This document shows positions 17,187 through 25,100 of a stretch of 64,000 bases of DNA, in pieces. Origin of the DNA: Paenibacillus_AK sp041641375 (GTDB taxonomy: Bacteria; Bacillota; Bacilli; Paenibacillales; YIM-B00363); contig JBEPYM010000003.1 in assembly GCA_041641375.1 (NCBI GenBank), positions 1 through 64,000 of the forward strand. Reading direction: 5' to 3'. The position numbers were made by a program, and so were the translations under genes. Position 1 is the first letter of the stretch. Every line of letters starts with the position of its first letter. The notes under the pieces are model-generated. The model searched no databases. It was given only the letters and a program-made list of their open reading frames with translations, and was not told where the DNA came from.

Positions 17187-17900
17187 AATAAAATAAATGA
17201 ACCGCCCCCTATAGCGAGAGGACGGTTCGTGCCGATAACCTATGACGAGGTATCTCGGTCTTGAATATATTGTAACATAAATTGTTACAGTTTCCAAGCC
17301 CCTCGTTCAGTAAATGGCGTAGGGGCTTTTATATTGCTCCTCCAACGTACGGATGAACGAGAGGTAAGGAACTCGTTTGCTCCAGTTAATGGGAACCTCG
17401 TTTTGACCGAGGACTACGGAAACGTAGCTTATTCCTTGTCCGTATAAAGGCGGACGTTTGTGACCAGAAATCACAGACACAATCCCAGTTAACAACAACA
17501 GTATGTGTGACGAGAGTCAGATGGTAATAAGGGAGCAGGGTTTAACCCTCATGCGGTAAGAAGCACAACCTGGGCGCATCTTCTCTTATTTCTTTCCCCC
17601 GCGGGTGGGGATGGTCTTCATGTCTTGTTCTCCGTAACGAGATTAGATTAAAGCATCAGCATACCAACGGCGTGAAATGAACCATAAGCTTCGGTGAAGC
17701 GTTGGTGAATGAATCGCTAAGCAAGCAGAGCGCGGTAGGCACTAGGGATCGAAAGATTGAAAGGAAAGAAAAGAGAGTACCCCATTCGTCAGAATGCGGG
17801 GAGGGACAGGGGGAGTTGGGGGAGTGACGGCAAGCGTCCCCCAAGGTCTTTACATGGGAGTTCTAAAGAGGGATATGATTCGCGGGATATACCTTTTAAA
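17187..17900 (+). ncRNA. Candidate large structured phage noncoding RNA
   Basis: No convincing reading frame on either strand from 17047 to 17922. From a strong promoter (17152-17180) the plus strand has a chain of hairpins: 17199-17204/17223-17228; 17271-17276/17284-17289; 17296-17303/17321-17328; 17356-17361/17372-17377; 17396-17400/17408-17412; 17414-17418/17423-17427 with a GAAA loop; 17438-17442/17451-17455; 17459-17463/17471-17475; a multibranch domain closed by 17526-17531/17585-17590 with inner helices 17537-17541/17545-17549 and 17551-17555/17575-17579; 17623-17629/17636-17642; 17663-17668/17701-17706 holding 17688-17692/17696-17700; 17747-17750/17755-17758 with a GAAA loop; 17780-17787/17792-17801; and 17816-17821/17839-17844 stacked on 17826-17829/17835-17838. 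Size and prophage lysis-side setting resemble ROOL or GOLLD RNAs. The 3' end is uncertain; the helix at 17296-17328 followed by TTATATT might instead end a shorter RNA of about 150 nt. Confidence 0.6.
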
Positions 17901-17902
17901 AC

Positions 17903-17924
17903 AAAAAAAGCCCCCGAAGGGGCT
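17903..17924 (-). terminator. Terminator of the amidase/late operon
   Basis: Minus-strand AGCCCC-TTCG-GGGGCT followed by TTTTTTT; the stem overlaps the amidase stop codon. It prevents late leftward transcription from entering the structured RNA region. Confidence 0.9.
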
Positions 17925-18669
17925 ACTTCAAGAATCCTAACCGTCTAAACTCCGGCTCAAGCAATAAAAGTTGCTTTAGCGCCCATGCTTTCTGAGCATC
18001 CGTTACTGGCTCACCATTGTTTTTTCCACGGGACATGTTCTGTAAATAAAGAATTTGGTTCGCCATACGATAGGCTAGTTCTTCTTGCTTTTGCGGTGAC
18101 TCAGCTTGTATGATTTCTTGTTCCAATGTCATGATATCCTCTCTAATACGATTCTCAGAAGTCTGAGGGCAGGCGGTTGGAGACAACTCACGATGACCTT
18201 TTATATGCTTAATCGGCAAAACCGCTTTAACGCTTAGTATAGCGGCGTATAATAATTCTCTCTCGCGCTCAGTTAGGTCATTTCCAGTCAGGTCACGGTT
18301 AACCATAATGGCAACGGTGTACGTGTTGTGACCGCCTGTGTGGAAGGTAAACGAGCGCAGGTCATTAACCTGTTTAATCATCCCTTGATCAATCGCAACG
18401 TGGTACGCAATACCGCCGCCCCATTTCCTAGCGTGATGTCTTGCATGGGACTCTAGAGAGCCGTTAGGAGGGCCGCTATGATGGATTACTATGGTGTCAA
18501 TATCGTTGGGATCACGAAAACCAGTATGATACGTGCCATCCCATGTACCCTTTACGATATTTCGTTTTCTAATCGGTTCCCACGGTGATTTTTTAGGGAG
18601 CTGATCGGTGATATCAATAATCTGAGGAATGCTACTCGAAATGTTCGGTATTAGTTTTAAATTCCTCAT
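17923..18669 (-). CDS. Phage endolysin, N-acetylmuramoyl-L-alanine amidase (Amidase_2)
   Basis: 248 aa from ATG 18669, 5 nt after AGGAGG. The catalytic domain at about 60-180 carries TIVIHHSG, AYHVAIDQG, FHTGGHNTYTVAIMV and the zinc motif GHRELSPTACPQT. It cleaves the stem peptide from muramic acid for lysis. The C-terminal 60 residues are helical with no clear wall-binding repeat. Overlaps the holin-like gene upstream. Confidence 0.9.
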   Translation of the reverse strand: MRNLKLIPNISSSIPQIIDITDQLPKKSPWEPIRKRNIVKGTWDGTYHTGFRDPNDIDTIVIHHSGPPNGSLESHARHHARKWGGGIAYHVAIDQGMIKQVNDLRSFTFHTGGHNTYTVAIMVNRDLTGNDLTERERELLYAAILSVKAVLPIKHIKGHRELSPTACPQTSENRIREDIMTLEQEIIQAESPQKQEELAYRMANQILYLQNMSRGKNNGEPVTDAQKAWALKQLLLLEPEFRRLGFLK

Positions 18670-19048
18670 TTTGTCCTCCTGCATTTTTTGATGCTTGAAC
18701 AACCGACACGGCGGATTTGCCGAGTATAAACGATACCGCAATACCAACGATCACATAGATGTTGTCGGCAGTCATTCCCCATTGATACTCGTCATTTAGA
18801 ATGATCAGGATAGAGCCGATCAATGACACCCAGAGCTTGCTAGACTTGAGTTTTTGAATCAATGGAGCAAATTGTCCTACTCCGTTTGTATCAACAACGG
18901 ATTGACCAAGGATAAAGGACATGAACAAAGAGCCGATACCGATAAGCGAATCAGCACTCAATGACCATCCTAGCTGCTGATTAAGTACGAGTATCACGGA
19001 GCCGATTATTGTCATCCATAATTTCCGCGAAAGCAATTTTGACCTCAT
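18632..19048 (-). CDS. Holin-like membrane protein with internal duplication
   Basis: 138 aa from ATG 19048 with AAAGGAGA 6 nt upstream. Two copies of the same unit: SRKLWMTIIGSVILVLNQQL..LGQSVVD and SSKLWVSLIGSILIILNDEY..LGKSAVS, each with two hydrophobic helices, so four membrane segments. Position just before the amidase and topology argue for a holin. The same frame stays open to 19438, so a long 268-aa product is possible; the internal ribosome site argues for a separate gene or a dual-start holin. Confidence 0.72.
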   Translation of the reverse strand: MRSKLLSRKLWMTIIGSVILVLNQQLGWSLSADSLIGIGSLFMSFILGQSVVDTNGVGQFAPLIQKLKSSKLWVSLIGSILIILNDEYQWGMTADNIYVIVGIAVSFILGKSAVSVVQASKNAGGQNEEFKTNTEHFE

Positions 19049-19208
19049 GCTCATTCTCCTTTGTAACGAATGGTATATTACCTTTAACGGTGTGAAACAC
19101 TTTGCAAGAATAGCAAGCGCAAATGCCGCCAGTTGCGATGATGATTTCTTCTGTTGACCATTGGTTCTCATCAGCTCTACGTTTCCAATCTTCGAGTCGG
19201 CATCCCAT
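18981..19208 (-). CDS. Small phage protein overlapping the holin region in another frame
   Basis: 75 aa from ATG 19208 after GGGGGTG. Natural composition, a CACYSC motif and a charged C-terminal helix. It overlaps the start of the holin-like gene by 68 bp and occupies the same DNA as the alternative long frame. Function unknown. Confidence 0.5.
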   Translation of the reverse strand: MGCRLEDWKRRADENQWSTEEIIIATGGICACYSCKVFHTVKGNIPFVTKENEHEVKIAFAEIMDDNNRLRDTRT

Positions 19209-19438
19209 GACACACCCCCTGCGCTCAATAGAGCATCTAATTTACTTTCAATGCGGATTTGCCTAGCTTGATAATTCAGCACGTCTGACTCGTCCTTGAA
19301 CAGCCATGGCACACGCCTATTTGCTAATCTCTTGAAATGTTTCGTGCGGAAAAAATAAATAAGAGCCATCACCAAAGCTGTAGGTGTGACTCCGTATTTG
19401 ATAAAGGACTCAATGATGCTTAGGAGGTATTCGTACAT
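19049..19438 (-). CDS. N-terminal membrane protein of the lysis region (extent uncertain)
   Basis: Starts at ATG 19438 after GGGAG; MYEYLLSIIESFIKYGVTPT then a hydrophobic segment and a basic tail resemble the N-terminus of small phage membrane proteins. No stop codon occurs before the holin-like gene in the same frame, so either this fuses to it (18632-19438, 268 aa) or its true end is obscured by an indel. The region after residue 95 looks less protein-like than the competing frame at 18981-19208. Confidence 0.4.
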
Positions 19439-19572
19439 TCGGGTAACTCCCTTTCTTCGATAAAGTCAGGGATAAACTCATAAGCTCCTATGTCCCAAAG
19501 TGTTTTAATGTATTTACAGTGTTCTGCGGGACCGTGACAGCATCGGCAGCATTTCACGACCATCTGGATCAT
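19420..19572 (-). CDS. Tiny cysteine-rich phage protein
   Basis: 50 aa with CCRCC near residues 8-12 and two further cysteines; AAAGGAGTG precedes ATG 19572. Its end overlaps the next start by 19 bp. Function unknown. Confidence 0.55.
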   Translation of the reverse strand: MIQMVVKCCRCCHGPAEHCKYIKTLWDIGAYEFIPDFIEERELPECTNTS

Positions 19573-19593
19573 GGCATCACTCCTTTAATAGAA

Positions 19594-19621
19594 AAGAGCC
19601 GCCCTAGTGGACGACTCTTTT
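19594..19621 (-). terminator. Terminator
   Basis: Stem AGAGTCGTCC / GGGCGGCTCT then TTTTC on the minus strand, immediately after the stop at 19621; it is also T-rich on the plus strand. Confidence 0.7.
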
Positions 19622-19950
19622 TATTTCTTCTTGAATTTGTTCTTCTTCAGTTGCTTCTTGCGCCGATTAAACTTTTGATTTACTTTTTGCAGCATGTCCT
19701 TCACTGGTGTTAGATCCACATGCTTTTTAATTTCGCGCCTTGGTTCGTCTGACACTAACGAATAGAGCGTTATAACTGTTCGGTTGATATCCCCATCATG
19801 GAACACGACAGTTAGATTAGTACCGTCTAAAATAAGTTCGTGTGTACCAGGCGATAAAGGAATCTTTTGCAATCTCGCAATAACCCATGGTTCAGGTATT
19901 TTGCGTTGAACGCACCTGAGCTTTGCGTGTTTGGTGAACTTGATTTTCAT
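19621..19950 (-). CDS. Phage protein, DUF4258-like fold
   Basis: 109 aa. The N-terminus MKIKFTKHAKLRCVQRKI matches the HAxxRxxxR start of DUF4258/RelE-like small proteins; the tail is strongly lysine-rich. A toxin role cannot be claimed without a partner gene. Between terminators at both ends. Confidence 0.5.
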   Translation of the reverse strand: MKIKFTKHAKLRCVQRKIPEPWVIARLQKIPLSPGTHELILDGTNLTVVFHDGDINRTVITLYSLVSDEPRREIKKHVDLTPVKDMLQKVNQKFNRRKKQLKKNKFKKK

Positions 19951-19963
19951 GGCATCACTCCCT

Positions 19964-19998
19964 TCAAAATAAAAAGCCTCCTGTTAAGGAGACTTAGA
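19964..19998 (-). terminator. Terminator
   Basis: Minus-strand AGTCTCCT-TAAC-AGGAGGCT followed by TTTTTATTTT, just past the stop of the 51-aa gene. Confidence 0.75.
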
Positions 19999-20000
19999 TT

Positions 20001-20156
20001 CTAATGATTATTCATGATTTCGTTTACTCGGTATTTTATGATTTCTTTAACTTGATCAATCGTACATTCTTTTAGAGAAGGGACTCGTTCCATTATCATA
20101 GCGGCTAAGTGTTGCAGCTGTGCTTCACAGCCTAAATCCATCACTAACTTTTCCAT
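20001..20156 (-). CDS. Tiny phage protein, unknown
   Basis: 51 aa; AGGAGG lies 4 nt before ATG 20156. Helical and mildly acidic (LKECTIDQVKEIIKYRVNEIM). Downstream of the antirepressor gene, so possibly part of the second switch operon. Confidence 0.6.
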   Translation of the reverse strand: MEKLVMDLGCEAQLQHLAAMIMERVPSLKECTIDQVKEIIKYRVNEIMNNH

Positions 20157-20268
20157 TTGCCCTCCTGATAAGGGCAGCCCACACTTTTAAATTCTGTAGG
20201 TATGTATTATAATGTAGGTGTGGGCGATAGCCCCGTGTTGTTTACTCTCTCCTAGTCCGCCAAGACAA

Positions 20269-20988
20269 TCAGGAGAGATTTTCTTTTTTCTTAGGGAACC
20301 ACCCTTGGATGAAATCAATGGCCTGCTCAAAATCTTTGCGTGCGATCTTATCGTATTTAGACACCGAGAAGAAAGTATTTAAATCCCCATAACACCCTTG
20401 AAAGTGCGCGTCGATCGTCTGAGACTTCAGTTTACCAACTCGCGATTTAACCGCATCCCGTATATCTGACTTTTGATGCTCAGTGATCCATACTTCGTTA
20501 TCCACTACAAGCGAAAGATGTTTCATATCTTTACGAAGTTCTTCATTCTCAGCCTGTAACTCAGTTTGTCTTGATTCTAGTTCGTTTTGCCGTTGTTCAG
20601 TAATGATCATGAATTGAAGTTGTGGACTAAGGGCATATATGTCTGGCTGAACTTTGTTCGATTGCTCTACTTTTTTGAAGTAGTCATCAACCAGTTGACC
20701 GTATGCATTCCAAGCTTTGTCTGTGTTAAGTGATTTGGCGTGGAGGAATGCGCCTTTCTCTGTCCATAAATATAGCGTATGGGTTTTTTTCAAAGAGGCA
20801 TGAATTTCACAGTCCGTCTTAAAGTCCCTTAGTTCATCTCCACGTAAAACAAAATAGTGTTTGCCCTCTTCATAACGGTTCTTGTTGTAGTTATAGTTAT
20901 AGTTTATCTTCCCAATATCCGCTCCGAAAGCCTCCGCAAGATCAGTACTGAGTACAACCCTCTGATTATTCCTCTCAATAACCTTCAT
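20269..20988 (-). CDS. ORF6N/ORF6C-type phage antirepressor
   Basis: 239 aa. The N-terminal ORF6N/KilA-N-like domain (RVVLSTDLAEAFGAD..NYNKNRYEEGKHYF..ERG/LRGDEL; LYLWTEKGAFLHAKSL) is followed by a coiled coil (about 130-160) and a C-terminal ORF6C-like domain. Such proteins antagonise repressors or activate early genes during induction. It follows the Cro-like gene and has its own operator copy (21009-21023) ahead of it. Confidence 0.82.
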   Translation of the reverse strand: MKVIERNNQRVVLSTDLAEAFGADIGKINYNYNYNKNRYEEGKHYFVLRGDELRDFKTDCEIHASLKKTHTLYLWTEKGAFLHAKSLNTDKAWNAYGQLVDDYFKKVEQSNKVQPDIYALSPQLQFMIITEQRQNELESRQTELQAENEELRKDMKHLSLVVDNEVWITEHQKSDIRDAVKSRVGKLKSQTIDAHFQGCYGDLNTFFSVSKYDKIARKDFEQAIDFIQGWFPKKKENLS

Positions 20989-21008
20989 TTTCCTTCCTCC
21001 TTTTAAGT

Positions 21009-21023
21009 CACCCTAATTGGGTG
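21009..21023. promoter_or_regulatory. Operator O1 of the second switch
   Basis: CACCC-TAATT-GGGTG, a symmetric 15-bp site between the Cro-like gene and the antirepressor; the same arms recur at 21276-21290. Confidence 0.75.
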
Positions 21024-21030
21024 TATACTA

Positions 21031-21237
21031 TTACACAGCATCGTCTAGCAATTCGTCGATACAACTTACTTTGAACAGCGTCTTGAGTTTCTTGGCTATG
21101 TCTATCGACATGCCGCGCTGACCAGTTTCGATCTTTGCATATCCCGGATAGGACATACCTAGATATTCAGCAACTTCACGTTGACTCAAGAAATTTGTTC
21201 TGCGAAGTGCTTCAATCTTATTTTTGGGTTGTGCCAT
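21031..21237 (-). CDS. Cro-like XRE/HTH regulator (second switch)
   Basis: 68 aa, essentially one HTH_3 domain: LSQREVAEYLGMSYPGYAKIETGQRGM. Transcribed leftward, divergent from the repressor at 21318. Expected to bind the CACCC-N5-GGGTG sites and favour the lytic direction, together with the antirepressor downstream. Confidence 0.82.
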   Translation of the reverse strand: MAQPKNKIEALRRTNFLSQREVAEYLGMSYPGYAKIETGQRGMSIDIAKKLKTLFKVSCIDELLDDAV

Positions 21238-21268
21238 TTAGTCTCACCTCCTGTTCCTATCTGAGTAC

Positions 21269-21298
21269 AATATATCACCCTTATTGGGTGCATGTCAA
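21269..21298 (-). promoter_or_regulatory. Leftward promoter of the second switch with operator in its spacer
   Basis: Minus-strand TTGACA (21293-21298), 18 bp, TATATT (21269-21274). Operator O2 (21276-21290) fills the spacer, so a bound repressor would block polymerase. Confidence 0.8.
21276..21290. promoter_or_regulatory. Operator O2 of the second switch
   Basis: CACCC-TTATT-GGGTG, with the same arms and spacing as O1 (21009-21023). Confidence 0.78.
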
Positions 21299-21317
21299 TA
21301 CACAAGTGGGGTTATTT

Positions 21318-21752
21318 ATGTCAATTTTTAGCGAACGCATTAAATGGCTTAGAGAAAGAAAATCTTTAACGCAAAAAGAGATGGCTGAAAAGCTAGACAT
21401 CTCCCGTTCAAACTATAGCAAGTATGAATACGGTCAAAGGGAACCAACCATTGAAACACTAGCAAAGTTACCCGGTATATTAGGAGAGTCTGTAGACTTC
21501 ATAATTGGCGTTACTGATTTCACCAACAATGCCGGAAAGATTTATGGCAGCTTCGAAGAAGCGTCTTCCGTAGCTAGCGTTGTTAAAACAGAAAAAGAGC
21601 GTACGCTTTGGATAGAACGAATGGAGATGTCTCGGGATCTGCTTCTCAATCTGCTGAACGAGACACCATTCGTTAAAGAATCAACCCTCAGTCATATAAG
21701 GGAAAGCGATGGTTGGTTATTTGAAAAAGGAAAATCAAAAGACCCCTCATGA
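21318..21752 (+). CDS. XRE-family repressor (second switch)
   Basis: 144 aa from ATG 21318. An N-terminal HTH_3 (SLTQKEMAEKLDISRSNYSKYEYGQREP) with a helical C-terminal region; no peptidase motif of LexA-type repressors is visible, so inactivation is more likely through the antirepressor. Divergent from the Cro-like gene with operator O2 between. Located deep in the late region, away from the integrase-proximal switch. Confidence 0.83.
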   Translation: MSIFSERIKWLRERKSLTQKEMAEKLDISRSNYSKYEYGQREPTIETLAKLPGILGESVDFIIGVTDFTNNAGKIYGSFEEASSVASVVKTEKERTLWIERMEMSRDLLLNLLNETPFVKESTLSHIRESDGWLFEKGKSKDPS

Positions 21753-21773
21753 CGAAGGGTCTCTTTTTGTGGT
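21740..21773 (+). terminator. Terminator overlapping the repressor stop
   Basis: AGACCC / GGGTCT stem followed by CTTTTTG. It may attenuate rather than fully block transcription of the membrane-protein gene 25 bp further on. Confidence 0.75.
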
Positions 21774-21797
21774 AATATGTGACAAAAAGGACGTGAT

Positions 21798-22157
21798 TTG
21801 GTGAACGATGACGAAAAGTTGGATCTGATACTAAATAAGTTATCTGCTATGGAATCCAGAATTGAAAAAGTAGAGAACAAATCCATTAACGTAAACATCG
21901 CTTCTGATCCCATTAGAGAAGAAAAGAGAGATGATTCGCGATATTATTGGACTGTCGGAGTGCTTGGTGTTATTGGATTTATTGTTTTGTATAACATCAT
22001 TCTTTTTGTGGTAGAAGTTTACATGGGGATCATTGAACAAAACAAGGCAATGACCACCTCATTCATCATCTCTGCATTTGTTACACTCATATTTTGTTAT
22101 ACATTAATCATGAACAGAAAAGAAAAAAGCGAAGAGCGGTTATCATCTGAAAAATGA
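21798..22157 (+). CDS. Two-TM membrane protein with N-terminal coiled coil, lysogenically expressed candidate
   Basis: 119 aa (start TTG 21798 or GTG 21801). An N-terminal coiled coil (KLDLILNKLSAMESRIEKVENK), then two strongly hydrophobic helices (about 50-75 and 85-105) and a basic tail. Same strand as the second repressor, opposite to lytic genes, so probably expressed in the lysogen. Superinfection exclusion or another conversion function is an inference; no family recognised. Confidence 0.65.
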   Translation: MVNDDEKLDLILNKLSAMESRIEKVENKSINVNIASDPIREEKRDDSRYYWTVGVLGVIGFIVLYNIILFVVEVYMGIIEQNKAMTTSFIISAFVTLIFCYTLIMNRKEKSEERLSSEK

Positions 22158-22175
22158 TGATCCGCTCTTTTTAAT
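22133..22175 (+). terminator. Strong terminator between convergent genes
   Basis: AAGAGCGG..ATCATC / GATGAT..CCGCTCTT then TTTT, a long stem overlapping the ends of the membrane-protein gene and the convergent 1039-aa gene. Confidence 0.88.
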
Positions 22176-25100
22176 CTCATTAACCGTTCTCGGCTTTTGT
22201 CCCTCTTGCTGTTCGATGTATTTCATTAAGTCCTGCAATGAGCGAAGCTTTTCAAGTTGTTGATAGTATTCTGACTTCTCCGCATCGAATTCTTTAACCA
22301 TGTTCCTAATGCCCATCGTCGGTGCTCTAAACTTCGTATCCTGATCCTCTTTGTCAGAACCTTGTAAATACCCAGCTAACGCCCTTCCTGTCGGCCCTGC
22401 TAAAGACTCCAGCAAATACGCATTCGTTGCGTCGATGCCATACTTCTCTTCGCCCTCGAATTTCTTAATAGGCTTATCGAAATAGAAGTTCCGGTTCAGC
22501 GCAATCTCTGCCGGGAGTTTCGCTATAGGGGTTGTAGCATCCAACAGAAGCTTGCTTGGATTAGATAGCTTGGTAAGGTCACTCAACGGCAACCCAAGCC
22601 CTAGATAGTTACCTTTCCCTCCGCTACCAGATACAGGGATGGCAAACTGTTGCTTCATCCACTCCGGCACATTCTCTTCATCAAGGCCAACAGCATCCTG
22701 CGCGTTCAACCTTAGTTTGTTTATGGCAATATATTTCCTGGGATCGCTAGTGAATTGCTTTAATTGGTAAGGTATATTGTTTCTCATCCAACGGTAAAAC
22801 GGTACTATGCGAGTAGCAACTTCGCTTTCGAATGCAGTTGTATTGGTATAATCGAACTGCGTTTCTTTCACCTTAGCCGCTGCTTGTTCTGCTGTCATAC
22901 CCTTATCCCTAGCCCACTTGTAAATAGAAAAGCGGTTCGTTTGGTCAATGAAGTTTCCGAAATCTCGGGACGTTTCAAAGGCGTTTAAAGGGTTCTTCAA
23001 AGTCTTTGCCTCTGCCTTAATGCGTCCCTTCAGCGTTCCGTCAAACTGACTACGCTTTTCAATGGTTTTCCTTATCGCATCCTCCGGTTCTTGGCCCCTC
23101 CTAGCAAACTCGATAGCCGATAGGTTAGATGATCCTAAGCCCTGCTCACGATATTCCCGGTACAGTGGAGATTCTTTTTGTTTGATTATGGCATTGTATA
23201 CTTCGATGTCCGCTTGCTTTGTGTACTTAGCTATATCAGGAAGACTCATTCCGCCAACCCAGTTGTTGAATTTGGCTCCTATATCGTTTCTAAGGTGATA
23301 AGGGATAGAGAATAGGGCAAGCCTCTTCCAACCGCTCTGTACGGTGTCTATGGCTCTTAGGAAGGAGTTAACACCTTCGTCAGTTGTCATCTTCTGGTAA
23401 CGGTCTAGGGCTTGTTTGACGGACTTAGTTACAAGGTATTGGCCGCCTATCTCCTCTACAGCATTGGAAGCTCCGGCGATATCGTCAGCGTCCTTCATGA
23501 ACTTGTAGTTATTAGTATCAATGACAACGGCGTTTGTCGGAACATCCATGCCTTTTTCGTACTTCTTTGCAAAATCGCCATTGGTTAAAACTTGTTTGCG
23601 GAAGGTGACGGCGTTTACGTATTCAATTAACTTTTTCTGACCGATTGCAGTGGCATAGAAAGCGTTTGGCTCAAACATCGTTCTACCAATGCGCTCGTTA
23701 ACGTCTTCTGCCGATCCCATCAGTTCACGTTGCTTTGTGACGCTCTTGCTAGGCTGTCCTAGCCCTGAATTCCCACGATCCACCGTAGTCATTTTACTGC
23801 GTCTTAGGCGCTCTTCTGCGGCGAGTACATGGGTCATGTAACCCTCTAATTCACCGATAGGAATACCATTTTGAAGCGCCATGTCTCTAATTTCGTCATT
23901 GCTCTTTACTAATGTTTGAGCTGCCTGCTTTACTCCCGATTCATTGGATAGTGCTCTTTCCGGTCTAGCTATCTCGCGTTGGACGCTGACGGGGTTCTGC
24001 ATGGACGTGCGAAGCGCTTCATTGTCCTGTGATAGTTTACCTATCCCTGTTACTTGCTCCGCTCCTGTGGAGCTTCTAGCCACCCTCAGACCGTCAAGCG
24101 CTGTCTTAAGTTCGTCCCGTTGCTTCAGCATCACATTAAAAGCAGGGCTAACACCGACTTTAGACATTGCTATTTCTTGCGACAGAGCCGCCGGATTAAC
24201 AGGACCTTTCTTTCTTTTGCCCAACTGGCGTAATGCGGAATTCTCTTTCGAGAAGTACATGCGTCGAATTTTGTTATCCAGTTTTCCAAGGTCGTCCGCT
24301 GCCTTGGTGATCTCCTTATCAATCGCCTTACGCGATTCCCTAACCATCGTTCCTAATTCCTTAACCCGTTGCTTATTGCCGATGATCTCATTCTTTATTT
24401 CTCGCCTGCTCGTTGTCCTGCGGACACCATCGGGAAGCTCGAACATTTTAACATCTTCAAATTGACGTAAAGGCGCCTCCATAATGCGACCAACGTCGGT
24501 ACCTTTTTCGACGCCTCCCGCTAACTTGGCGGCATCGGAAATCTTTTTAACGCTTTCCTCAGTTTGGAAACGAATCTTGTTCTCCGTCTGAGTCTTGAGG
24601 TTTTTAATAGTCGGGTTAATAGTTCCTTGGAGTGTTTCGTCAAGTTTGTAGTCAGGCACAAACATGCGTCCTAGACCGTCCTTAGTACCCGCTAGAGCAG
24701 GTTTAACGATGTCCTCTGTAATCTTGGGGGCAATCTTAGTTGAAGCCTTCATAACGCCACTACCGACCGCCTTCGTTCCCTTCCCTACCATCTGACCAAC
24801 CTTAGCAAACTGCGCTCCAGGAACGTATGTGAGAGGGTCTAGACCAACGTCTACACCCAATCCCACCAACACTTTACCCAAAGGATCTTTTATTCCTGCG
24901 GTTTCGGCTAATTGCGAACCTGTCACTCTTTCTTGTCCACTAAAACCTTTCCACGCTGCCTGTAGTGGATCTCCACCTTTTAGGCCCGCGTTTGCGACAC
25001 TTGTTATGCTTCTGAGCGGTCTTGAGATAATGTCTAAGGTATCAAAGAATCCGTTCTGACCTTGTGGGAGATTCGTTGCTTTCTCGAACCAATTCCGCTT

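Noticed and set aside
17043..17498. Frames of 84 and 63 codons on the minus strand
   Set aside because: Poor composition (Tyr/Ile-rich without pattern), weak or no ribosome sites, and they run through stable hairpins and the opposing promoter.
17757..17948. Plus-strand frame of 63 codons
   Set aside because: TTG start inside a GNRA hairpin, Lys/Gly/Arg-only composition caused by purine-rich sequence, and overlap with the amidase terminator.
19621..20156. Possible toxin-antitoxin pair (DUF4258-like protein and 51-aa protein)
   Set aside because: A terminator separates them and neither shows a recognisable antitoxin DNA-binding motif.
23944..24465. 173-codon plus-strand frame opposite the 1039-aa gene
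   Set aside because: Ser/Leu-rich antisense shadow of a long real gene.
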